Shown: positions 8,208-16,198 of the stretch, piece after piece
How positions within the stretch are numbered: the stretch's first letter is position 1
How the letters are laid out: every line of letters starts with the position of its first letter
Origin: JBJHCA01 sp050485785
Lineage (GTDB): Bacteria; Bacteroidota; Bacteroidia; Chitinophagales; Saprospiraceae
Assembly (NCBI GenBank): GCA_050485785.1
Contig: JBJHCA010000011.1
Coordinates: 1 to 55,473, forward strand
Reading direction: 5' to 3'
DNA length: 55,473 nt
Notes under the pieces: generated by a model
The model's input: only the letters and a program-made list of their open reading frames with translations
What the model was told of the DNA's origin: nothing
Databases searched by the model: none
Program-made: the position numbers and the translations under genes

Positions 8208-9444
8208 TATTCCGGTGTTTTTTTTGATGATGGCATGGGTTTTCACCGCATGTGATGATGACGATTTTGTATCGTCCCCCCATGGTTTTGAATATCGCTT
8301 GCATCAAAAACCACCGGCCACCAAAGTACAATGGGGGGATTATGTTTTATATCACGCAGACTATGCCGATGCGCGTACCGGTAATGTATTCTTTACCACC
8401 CGTACTGCCCCCCGGCCCAACCTGAGAGCATTAACTGATATTGAATCGGGCACTGTACTCGAAAAGGCCATTGCTCTTATGGGTGAAGGCGACAGCATTA
8501 CGGTGTTACTTGGTGCTGATCGTATCCAACGAAGAATTTTTCCGCCTCATGTTGTGATCCCGGAGCTGATACATTTACATGTGAAGGTATACCGGGTTTA
8601 TACCCCACAACAGCGCGAAACAGCCTACCGCTCATGGTACCGCCATCCTGTTCCGGTAGTTGAACTACCCGGCGGCCTGGCTAAAAAGATCATCCACTCG
8701 GATACATCTGCACCCCGGATAAGACCGGGTGACGAAATTACCTACGGCATTGATGCTATCCATTTGTTGCCGGATGAGGAGATCATTTATCAACATTGGA
8801 ACCGGCATACCTCAGTGATCCCGGAAGTGATTCCGGGTTCGGCTACTCCTGTGTTACACACCCTGCTCACCATGCATGCCGGCGATAGTGTACACCTGAA
8901 GGTTGTTGCTGACAGTGTACAGTTCCCCATGCCTCATACCTGGCCGGGAGATCGTATTGTTTACCGGATCAAGGTGTACACACACACTTCTCTGGAAGAA
9001 AGACTGATGGCCATGAGTATGCAGGAACAGGAAATTCGCGACATCAGGTCTGAAGCTTACAACCTGCTGCAGCAGGCTGTGTGTGACTGGGTTGAAGGAA
9101 GCTGGGCAGGAGATACCCTGCTTGAAGGCATGCATGTGCAAATGCTGCGAAAAGATGAAAAAAGTACTCTGCCCGCTAACGAAACCAGAGCGGTAGTCCA
9201 TTACATGGGTTTTACCGATGAATGTGTCTTGTTTGCCGAGTCGTTTGAAAAAATTGAACCGCTGCAGTTTGAGCCAGGGCAAGGATTTGTGATCAGAGGT
9301 TGGGATTTGCTGATGCGACATATGCAACCCGGGGATCACTGGCTGATCCGCATTCCACCTCATCTGGCATTTGGTGCCGGCGGACTGGAAGGCAAGGTAG
9401 GTCCAAGGGCAGATGTTTGGTATTACATGTGGCGTATTGAGTAA
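8194..9444 (+). CDS. FKBP-type peptidyl-prolyl isomerase lipoprotein with FKBP-like repeats
   Basis: Predicted lipoprotein: a hydrophobic N-terminus ends in FTAC with Cys20, followed by DDDD. Three successive FKBP-like segments can be seen, near residues 40-130, 145-260 and 310-416. The last is the best, with FEPGQGFVIRGWDLLMRHM and IPPHLAFGAGGLEGKVGP leading to the terminal beta-strand. The first two are diverged and may be only structural. It probably folds envelope proteins in the periplasm, and resembles the gliding-associated FKBP lipoproteins of Bacteroidota, though I do not assign a gld name. It begins inside the end of the upstream gene, suggesting coupled translation. Confidence 0.8.
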   Translation: MLRSSIPVFFLMMAWVFTACDDDDFVSSPHGFEYRLHQKPPATKVQWGDYVLYHADYADARTGNVFFTTRTAPRPNLRALTDIESGTVLEKAIALMGEGDSITVLLGADRIQRRIFPPHVVIPELIHLHVKVYRVYTPQQRETAYRSWYRHPVPVVELPGGLAKKIIHSDTSAPRIRPGDEITYGIDAIHLLPDEEIIYQHWNRHTSVIPEVIPGSATPVLHTLLTMHAGDSVHLKVVADSVQFPMPHTWPGDRIVYRIKVYTHTSLEERLMAMSMQEQEIRDIRSEAYNLLQQAVCDWVEGSWAGDTLLEGMHVQMLRKDEKSTLPANETRAVVHYMGFTDECVLFAESFEKIEPLQFEPGQGFVIRGWDLLMRHMQPGDHWLIRIPPHLAFGAGGLEGKVGPRADVWYYMWRIE

Positions 9445-9512
9445 ACCACAGTGAAAACACTTTTTGCGGTAACTTGACCGTTTATCCTGCCGGTGAATTG
9501 TAATTAACCTTC

Positions 9513-9863
9513 ATGAAGAAAAATGTAATCACTCTGGTGGGAAATGTTGGCCGGGATATAAACTACAAGCTTAGTGCAAGTAACGTGAGCCGGCTCTCCT
9601 TCATGCTCGCTTCATCAGTCAATGAAAAACACATTTCCGGGCCAGTAGGTGACCTACCATCAATAGACTGGCATTATATAGTCGTGTGGGGAGAAGCTGC
9701 ATATATGCTTAAGGATCAGTTGAGTCCGGGTGATTTTGTAAGGGTGAAGGGCAGCATCCGATATGAAAACTATCCGGATAAAAATGGCATTTTACGTCGT
9801 AATACCGTTATAGTAGCCAGTGAAGTGGAGCCGGTTACTCGTTGGCCGGACAGTGGGAATTGA
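9513..9863 (+). CDS. ssb: Single-stranded DNA-binding protein, short form without acidic tail
   Basis: OB-fold SSB protein of 116 aa. ITLVGNVGRDINYK, the IDWHYIVVWGEAAY strand and GDFVRVKGSIRYENY are recognisable SSB core elements. Regular bacterial SSBs carry a flexible tail ending in an acidic DDDxPF-type peptide that recruits repair and replication proteins; this one stops right after the OB fold (EVEPVTRWPDSGN). It is therefore likely an accessory SSB-like protein rather than the main replicative SSB. Confidence 0.82.
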   Translation: MKKNVITLVGNVGRDINYKLSASNVSRLSFMLASSVNEKHISGPVGDLPSIDWHYIVVWGEAAYMLKDQLSPGDFVRVKGSIRYENYPDKNGILRRNTVIVASEVEPVTRWPDSGN

Positions 9864-10008
9864 ATCGACTGTTTTTCACCTGTTTTAACCGGATGAAGTT
9901 TAAAGGAGTTGGGTTGCCGGGCTTTTTGGCCGGGAGTTTTTTGTTTATCTGACCAATCGCAATAGTATGACGAACTCACTGACAACCCGGGTTTCATGGA
10001 AAATTGGC

Positions 10009-10746
10009 ATGTTCAAGCCTGTGCTGATGCTATCACTGATGTTGATAGCTGGAGTTGCATGTGATGAGCACCAACCTGATGCAGAAACGATTATAGCCCG
10101 CAGTCTGGAAGCCCATGGCGGGGATGCCTACAACAACATGGATCTGGGTTTTACTTTCAGAAATGCCCGGTACCGGGTTGAGCGGAGCAATGGAATTTAC
10201 GAGTATTCACGAAACTTTACGGATACACTGGGCAGAGCCATTGAGGATGTTTTAAACAATGACGGTTTTGAACGCCTGATTGACGGTGAGCTACAGGAAC
10301 TGGATGAACGAAGATACCGGGCTTTGCGCAATAGTGTAAACAGTGTGGTTTATTTTGCCATGCTGCCCCATCCCCTCCGTGACCCTGCTGTCCGGTTAGA
10401 GCTGGCCGGTAATTCGACCATGAATGGTAAATCTTACTGGCTGATCAAAGTGACATTTGAAGAAGAAGGTGGCGATGACGATCACGATGATGTTTTTTAT
10501 TACTGGATCAGCAAGGATGGATATTTTGTTGACTTTATGGCCTATACATTTACTGTCAACCAAGGCGGAATGCGATTCAGGGAGGCTTTTAACCGCCGCA
10601 CGGTGCATGGATTGGTGGTACAGGATTACTACAATTATAAAGCTGTTGATCCTGATGCCGGACTCGAAGACCTGGAAAAACTGTACCGTCTGGAGGGTGG
10701 CCTGGAACTGGTTTCGGAAATCGTACACCTGTTTACTGATCAATAA
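10009..10746 (+). CDS. DUF6503-family lipoprotein
   Basis: Exported lipoprotein of unknown function, about 245 aa. The signal peptide MFKPVLMLSLMLIAGVAC ends at the lipidated cysteine. The mature part has family features: an early AHGG motif (SLEAHGGDAY), the SVNSVVYFAMLPHPL block, an acidic GGDDDHDD stretch, FYYWISKDGYFVDFMAY, and a C-terminal VQDYYNYK. An in-frame ATG at 9967 would add 14 residues; I prefer 10009 for its compact signal peptide. The 3' end overlaps the convergent flavoprotein gene by 14 bp. Confidence 0.75.
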   Translation: MFKPVLMLSLMLIAGVACDEHQPDAETIIARSLEAHGGDAYNNMDLGFTFRNARYRVERSNGIYEYSRNFTDTLGRAIEDVLNNDGFERLIDGELQELDERRYRALRNSVNSVVYFAMLPHPLRDPAVRLELAGNSTMNGKSYWLIKVTFEEEGGDDDHDDVFYYWISKDGYFVDFMAYTFTVNQGGMRFREAFNRRTVHGLVVQDYYNYKAVDPDAGLEDLEKLYRLEGGLELVSEIVHLFTDQ

Positions 10747-11977
10747 CTTTTAAGTGGTTGTTCAGTGCCCCGGCCATGGCAGTTCCGGCAATCCAGCCTC
10801 CCGTCCATGCAGCCTGAAAATTAAACCCGCCCGTGATTCCGTCGATATTGAGAATTTCTCCGGCCCAGTACAGGTTGGGAAATTGTTTTGAGCAGAATCT
10901 TTTGAAATCAACCGCTTTCAGATCAACCCCGCCGGCCGTTACAAACTCCTCCTTGAACATGCTCTTCCCATGAACCCGGAACCGGCATTGGGTAACGTTT
11001 TCTTGCAGGGCAAGCAATTGCTTTTTATTCAGGTCAGCCCATCGGTCTTCCGGTGAAATACCCGAATACAAGACCAGTCTGCTCCACAACCTGAGCGGTA
11101 TGTCAAGCTGGCCTTTGGCAGATACTTTTTCACGGCCTGCCGTCTGCCGTTTGGCTTCTGCAAAAGCTTTGAAGTCATAGGCTTGCGCCCAGTTCACAAG
11201 AATTTCAAACCGGTATTCAAGTGCTGCCAGTTCGCGCGCACCCCACGCCGAAAGCCGCAATATTGCCGGCCCGCTCATGCCCCAGTGCGTAATGAGTAAA
11301 GGCCCGGAAGCCTGAAGTCTGCTGCCGACAACATTGATCATGGCCTGTGATACACTCAAACCGGCAAGACCATCGATGAGCTGATGCCGGATATTAAAAG
11401 TGAACAGGGAGGGAACCGGGGGGATAACGGGAATGTCAAGACCTTCAAGCATTTTCCACATATCCTTACTGCTGCCGGATCCAATGAACAACTGCCGGCA
11501 TGATAACACCCGCTGCCGGGTTGTAATCAACCACCGGTCATCCTTATGGTTTATGGCTGTAACGCCAGCAGACAGCAACAGAGTAATGCCGGCATGTTCA
11601 GCACCATTGATCAGAGCCTGCATAATATCAGCCGAATGGTTGCTCACCGGGAACATCCGCCCGTCAGCTTCTGCTTTGATCTTTACTCCGCGTTGTTCAA
11701 ACCACTTTACAGTATCGGAGGAAGTAAACTTATGGAAAGGCCCGATCAGTGCTTTGCTGCCGCGTGGGTAGTGAGAAGCCAGCTCGCGGGGGTCGGTAAT
11801 GACCGTGGTAACATTGCATCGTCCACCTCCCGATATCCTGACTTTTTGCAGAAATTCTTTGCCTTTTTCCACAATAGCCAGCTTCGCATCCGGTGCCAGT
11901 TGGCTGCATCGCAGGGCAGCAAAAAAGGAAGCAGCACCACCACCGATAAACACAGCATCAAAGGTTTCTGTTGGCAA
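10733..11977 (-). CDS. BaiN/HI0933-family FAD-dependent oxidoreductase
   Basis: Flavoprotein of the HI0933/BaiN family (414 aa). It has the dinucleotide-binding FIGGGAASFFAALRC near the N-terminus, the family motif GGGRCNVT, and a C-terminal FAD-contact block with AGEILNIDGITGGFNFQ and AWTGG. Substrates are unknown for most members. The start is TTG at 11977: an in-frame TAA lies just upstream and this start leaves a normal short lead into the GGG motif. It stands alone on the minus strand between lon and the convergent lipoprotein gene. Confidence 0.87.
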   Translation of the reverse strand: MPTETFDAVFIGGGAASFFAALRCSQLAPDAKLAIVEKGKEFLQKVRISGGGRCNVTTVITDPRELASHYPRGSKALIGPFHKFTSSDTVKWFEQRGVKIKAEADGRMFPVSNHSADIMQALINGAEHAGITLLLSAGVTAINHKDDRWLITTRQRVLSCRQLFIGSGSSKDMWKMLEGLDIPVIPPVPSLFTFNIRHQLIDGLAGLSVSQAMINVVGSRLQASGPLLITHWGMSGPAILRLSAWGARELAALEYRFEILVNWAQAYDFKAFAEAKRQTAGREKVSAKGQLDIPLRLWSRLVLYSGISPEDRWADLNKKQLLALQENVTQCRFRVHGKSMFKEEFVTAGGVDLKAVDFKRFCSKQFPNLYWAGEILNIDGITGGFNFQAAWTGGWIAGTAMAGALNNHLKVIDQ

Positions 11978-12039
11978 GGATTGGTTGATTTAGGATAGCT
12001 CTTTGTTTCTAATGATCCCCCAGTTTAGCCCGGGCGCTT

Positions 12040-14469
12040 TTACTTTTTGCCGGCTTTTTCCCTGAAGGCCACTTTGAGGAGGTCGTTAAAATGGTCCACA
12101 AAGTGGATGGTGAGGTCTTCTTTGAGGTGATCCTGGAGTTCTTCGTAATCGCTGCGGTTTTCTTCCGGCAGCACCACTTCCATTACTTTTACCCGCCGCG
12201 CAGCTATGATCTTCTCCTGAATACCGCCAATGGGCAGAATCTTGCCGGTCAGGGTAAGCTCACCGGTCATGGCCAGATCATTGCGAATGGGTTTGCCTGT
12301 AGCCAGGGAGTATAATGCCAGGGCCATGGTAATTCCCGCCGATGGACCGTCTTTAGGTGTAGCACCTGCAGGAACGTGGAGATGCATATGGTGTGTGTTG
12401 AAGTAGGTCTGATCTTTTTCACCCAGCATAGAGCGAACAACCGTATAGGCAATCCGGGCACTTTCCTTCATCACATCGCCTAACTGTCCGGTGTATTGAA
12501 ATCCTTCCTTGCCGGTTTTCACTCCGGTGGCTTCAATGTACAGCGTAGTGCCTCCCAGCATGGTATAGGCCAAACCCAGCGCTACTCCCGGTTGATCTTT
12601 GGTGTACAGGTTTTCGGGTTTGAAACGCGGTTTACCCAGATATTCTTCAAGATCACCGGTATCTACTTTATCTGGTGCTTTACTGCCCTCCATGGTGCTG
12701 AGGTTGATTTTGCGGACAATTTTTCGCAGCAGCATGTCGAGATACCTCACTCCGGCTTCGCGGGCATAATTGTCAACAATGTAATGCAGCGCATCGTCGG
12801 TAAACTTGACCTCGTCAGGCTTGAATCCCTGTTCCTGTAACTGTCGGGGTATCAAATATCTTTTGGCAATCTCCACTTTTTCATCCTGTATATATCCCGA
12901 CAAACGGATGATTTCCATGCGGTCGAGCAATGGTTGTGGAACAGTGTCCAAATGATTGGCCGTGCTGATGAACAGGATTTTGGAAAGGTCAAATGGAATG
13001 TCGAGATAATGATCTAGAAAAGCGTGATTTTGCTCCGGATCCAGCACTTCGAGCAGGGCAGAGGCAGGGTCGCCTGTAAAACTGAATCCGATTTTGTCCA
13101 CTTCATCCAGCATGATCACCGGATTGGATGACTCAACTCTTTTAAGTGCCTGTATGATCTTTCCGGGCATGGCACCAATATATGTACGGCGGTGTCCTTT
13201 TATCTCGGCTTCATCGCGCATACCACCTACCGAAAAACGGAAGAATTTGCGGTTGAGGGCTTCGGCAATAGACTTGCCAATTGAAGTTTTACCTACTCCC
13301 GGCGGACCGACCAGGCAAATTATCGATCCGGCCACAGTTCCTTTGCGAATAACACTGGACAGGAATTCCAGAATATTGTTTTTTACATCCTTCAGGCCGT
13401 AGTGATCCCGGTCCAGTATTTCTCTTGCCTTCTTGATGTCTTTGTTGTCTTTGGTGGTAAGGCCCCAGGGAAGCAGACTGATAAGCTCCAGATAACTCCG
13501 GGTCACATTGTATTCAGGTGACTGAGGATTGAGCAGCTTGAGTTTGTTAATTTCTTCATCTACTGCTTTGCGTGCTTCAGCCGGAAGCTTGAGTTTGGAA
13601 AGCCGTTTTTCAATCTTTTCGAGTTCGGCATCCACTTCATCTTTTTCGAGGCCCAGTTCCTTTTTAATGGCTTTGAGCTGTTCATTGAGGAAGTATTCCC
13701 GCTGTTGTTTAGAAACAGTTTCATCTACCTGGGTTTTTATCTTTTGCTGGATTCGGGCAATTTGTGATTCCTCGCGTAGTAACTCGAGCATGAGTTTGGC
13801 TCTTTCCAGCACATCCTCCGTTTCCAGAAGTTCCTGAAGTACTTCAGGATCTGACCCGGTTACATTGGCAATCAGATCGAGCGTGTGGGAGGGGTTGCCC
13901 TGATCGAGTTCAGCCACTATCAGGTTTACCTGCTCCTGAAACATGGGATTGAGCTTGAGTAACTCACGCACATCAGATATGATGGCCATCATATAAGCGC
14001 GGAGCTCATTATCAGGCGTTACCCGATCTTCGTAAACATGCTCCACTTCCCAGCGCCGAAGCGGTTCCACGGAAATTTCCTTTTTCATTTTGAAACGACC
14101 CACTGTGCCCACCACCACCTGTATGGTAAAATCGTTGACCGGCTTTACCTTGAATATCTTGAGTGTGGTACCCGTGCTGTAAGGCAGGTCACGCGGGGTA
14201 TCCTCTCCGGGTTCACGCTGCCCGCCATAGACGCAGCCAATAAAACCGTGGTCTTCTTCCAGGGCCAGTTTAATGGCTTTTCGGTCGCGTTTTGTATCAA
14301 AGTGAAGAGGCAGATTTATGCCGGGGAAAATGGGTCGCTTGGCCGTAATGATGTATAAACGCGAGGGTGCGGTATTGCGCACCAGTTCCAGTTCTTTGGG
14401 TGCAGCTGAGGCCTGCACGTCGGGTTCGTTTCCATATTGGTCTTCCATGTCACAAAGTTTGTTGATCAA
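12040..14469 (-). CDS. lon: ATP-dependent protease Lon
   Basis: LonA-type serine protease that degrades damaged and regulatory proteins in the cytoplasm. The 809-aa protein has the substrate-binding N-domain (about 30-220), a coiled region (225-320), and the AAA+ module with Walker A GPPGVGKTS at 388-396 and Walker B VIMLDEVDKI. The protease domain has the catalytic dyad Ser710 (KDGPSAG) and Lys753 (GGIQEK), the same 43-residue spacing as in the E. coli enzyme. ATG at 14469 is used; a second ATG seven codons in (MEDQYGNEP) is also plausible. Confidence 0.97.
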   Translation of the reverse strand: MINKLCDMEDQYGNEPDVQASAAPKELELVRNTAPSRLYIITAKRPIFPGINLPLHFDTKRDRKAIKLALEEDHGFIGCVYGGQREPGEDTPRDLPYSTGTTLKIFKVKPVNDFTIQVVVGTVGRFKMKKEISVEPLRRWEVEHVYEDRVTPDNELRAYMMAIISDVRELLKLNPMFQEQVNLIVAELDQGNPSHTLDLIANVTGSDPEVLQELLETEDVLERAKLMLELLREESQIARIQQKIKTQVDETVSKQQREYFLNEQLKAIKKELGLEKDEVDAELEKIEKRLSKLKLPAEARKAVDEEINKLKLLNPQSPEYNVTRSYLELISLLPWGLTTKDNKDIKKAREILDRDHYGLKDVKNNILEFLSSVIRKGTVAGSIICLVGPPGVGKTSIGKSIAEALNRKFFRFSVGGMRDEAEIKGHRRTYIGAMPGKIIQALKRVESSNPVIMLDEVDKIGFSFTGDPASALLEVLDPEQNHAFLDHYLDIPFDLSKILFISTANHLDTVPQPLLDRMEIIRLSGYIQDEKVEIAKRYLIPRQLQEQGFKPDEVKFTDDALHYIVDNYAREAGVRYLDMLLRKIVRKINLSTMEGSKAPDKVDTGDLEEYLGKPRFKPENLYTKDQPGVALGLAYTMLGGTTLYIEATGVKTGKEGFQYTGQLGDVMKESARIAYTVVRSMLGEKDQTYFNTHHMHLHVPAGATPKDGPSAGITMALALYSLATGKPIRNDLAMTGELTLTGKILPIGGIQEKIIAARRVKVMEVVLPEENRSDYEELQDHLKEDLTIHFVDHFNDLLKVAFREKAGKK

Positions 14470-14632
14470 TGAAACGGACGGCCAATTTAATAGTTTTTAA
14501 CGGGAATCCGTGCTTCGGCAATCTCAACCGGCTAAGAGTCACCTAACTGCAGGGGCAATGCCAATACTCGACAAAAGCCGGACAATGGTAGCGAGACCTT
14601 TTATTATGGCCGGTTACCGGCCCAACAAAGAG

Positions 14633-15823
14633 TTATCCATAATCCTCTACCCAGGCATCATGAACGGCCATGGCTACCCTGAGCACCACTTCGCGATCGA
14701 GGCTTTGAGGCAAAATAGCCTGCGGTGTAGGATTGGGCTGACATTCGGCCAGGGCATAGGCAGCAGCCAGCTTCATTTTACTGGTGATGCGCCGGGCACC
14801 TGCACTGAGCGCACCCTTGAAAATGCCGGGAAATGCCAGAACATTGTTCACCTGATTGGGCAGATCGCTGCGTCCGGTACCTACAATGGATGCTCCTCCA
14901 CGATAAGCTTCCTCGGGCATTATTTCGGGAATGGGATTGGCCATGGCAAACACGATTGGATCAGGAGCCATGGTGCGGATATCGTCAGCTGTAAGAAGGT
15001 TTTCTACGCTAACGCCAATAAACGCATCCATTCCGGCCAGAGCCTGCTGTATGGTGCCCTGCTTGTTACCGGGATTGCTGAATACCAGCATTTGCTGTTT
15101 CATGGCATTGAGGTCTTCCCGGTTTCGGTGGATGGTACCTCTGCTGTCGCATACGATTACTTCACGGATGGGTATGCACTTTTCAGGATCGTAATTGATA
15201 CATCGCAGCATTTTGGTAATCGCCACACCGGCAGCACCGGCCCCGTTGACTACCAGTCTGAGGTCTTCCAGTTTTTTGCCGGTCACTTTGCACGCATTGA
15301 TCAGTCCGGCTAACAAAACGATGGCTGTTCCGTGCTGATCGTCGTGAAACACCGGTATTCCCAGTTCCTGAAGCCTGTCTTCCACTTCAAAGCATTTGGG
15401 TGCAGCAATGTCTTCCAGATTGATGCCGCCAAACACCGGGGCAATGCGTCTTATGGTTTCCACAATTTCATCGGTGTCCTGGGTATCTATGCAAATAGGA
15501 AAGGCATCAATACCGGCAAAAGCCTTAAACAGCAGAGCTTTGCCTTCCATTACCGGAATGGCGGCATGTGGGCCTATATTGCCCAGCCCCAGCACTGCCG
15601 AGCCGTCGGAAACCACGGCAACGGTGTTTTTCTTGATGGTGAGACTGAAAACCTTTTCGGGGTATTTGACAATTTCAAGACATGGCCCGGCTACACCAGG
15701 TGAATATGCCAGCGACAGATCATAAGATGAGTCGAGGGGAATTTTGGAATGAACTTCAATTTTACCGGCATGCTTCTCGTGTAACAGCAAGCTCTCTGCA
15801 AAAAAATCAGGCATAATACTCAT
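14633..15823 (-). CDS. NAD(P)-dependent malic enzyme, single-domain form
   Basis: Oxidatively decarboxylates malate to pyruvate. The sequence shows the malic domain (YSPGVAGPCLEI, VVSDGSAVLGLGNIG, GINLEDIAAPKCFEVE, FHDDQHGTAIV) and the NAD(P)-binding domain (VVNGAGAAGVAI). At 396 aa it stops after the NAD-binding domain. The malic enzymes most often seen in this phylum are about 760 aa, with a C-terminal phosphotransacetylase-like domain that is absent here. A -7 box lies close to the start. Cofactor preference cannot be read with certainty. Confidence 0.92.
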   Translation of the reverse strand: MSIMPDFFAESLLLHEKHAGKIEVHSKIPLDSSYDLSLAYSPGVAGPCLEIVKYPEKVFSLTIKKNTVAVVSDGSAVLGLGNIGPHAAIPVMEGKALLFKAFAGIDAFPICIDTQDTDEIVETIRRIAPVFGGINLEDIAAPKCFEVEDRLQELGIPVFHDDQHGTAIVLLAGLINACKVTGKKLEDLRLVVNGAGAAGVAITKMLRCINYDPEKCIPIREVIVCDSRGTIHRNREDLNAMKQQMLVFSNPGNKQGTIQQALAGMDAFIGVSVENLLTADDIRTMAPDPIVFAMANPIPEIMPEEAYRGGASIVGTGRSDLPNQVNNVLAFPGIFKGALSAGARRITSKMKLAAAYALAECQPNPTPQAILPQSLDREVVLRVAMAVHDAWVEDYG

Positions 15824-15837
15824 GGGTTTAAGCGGTG

Positions 15838-15845
15838 CAAATGTA
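15838..15845 (-). promoter_or_regulatory. -7 promoter box for the malic enzyme gene
   Basis: TACATTTG on the minus strand matches TAnnTTTG exactly, 15 bp before the start codon, which would give a leader of only around ten bases. No TTTG is seen at the expected -33 position. Confidence 0.45.
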
Positions 15846-15917
15846 GGGCATTTTCAATACATCCATGCGACAGGCTTGTATTTATGGCGGATGTATTATC
15901 TTTAAACAAAAAACAAG

Positions 15918-16127
15918 ATGATTGTTGAAGGGCATGTAACATTTGCAGATATTGGACCCGGCTGCTGGGGCTTAAAAGACAAAGAAGGCAATATTTGGCG
16001 CATTGTTGATCTACCGGAACGCTACAGAAAGGAGGGCCGGAAATTGCGCATAAAAGTGAGCAAAATGAAAGAGGATGTATCCCTGTTTATGTGGGGAACG
16101 CCTGTATCCTTTGTTGAAGCACTTTGA
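15918..16127 (+). CDS. Small conserved-looking protein of unknown function
   Basis: A 69-aa protein beginning with ATG at 15918. It has a compact beta-rich look, with GPGCWGLKDKEGNIWRIVDLP followed by the basic strand RKLRIKVSKM, reminiscent of small OB-like domains such as DUF5818. I do not claim that family. There is no signal peptide or membrane segment. It lies 71 bp before the subtilase gene on the same strand and may share its transcript. Confidence 0.6.
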   Translation: MIVEGHVTFADIGPGCWGLKDKEGNIWRIVDLPERYRKEGRKLRIKVSKMKEDVSLFMWGTPVSFVEAL

Positions 16128-16198
16128 GGGCTGTTTACCGCTGAGCCGAGTAACCAATGCTCCATTTGTTTGTTTGTTTTACAACCCAAAGCTGAATC

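Noticed and set aside
9900..9945. GC-rich stretch followed by T-run after ssb, considered as a terminator
   Set aside because: The GGGTTGCCGGGC and GGCCGGG segments are not complementary, so no stem forms.
14510..15313. Plus-strand open frame of 267 codons across the malic enzyme gene
   Set aside because: Lies antisense to a clear malic enzyme; its translation has no domain or signal features.
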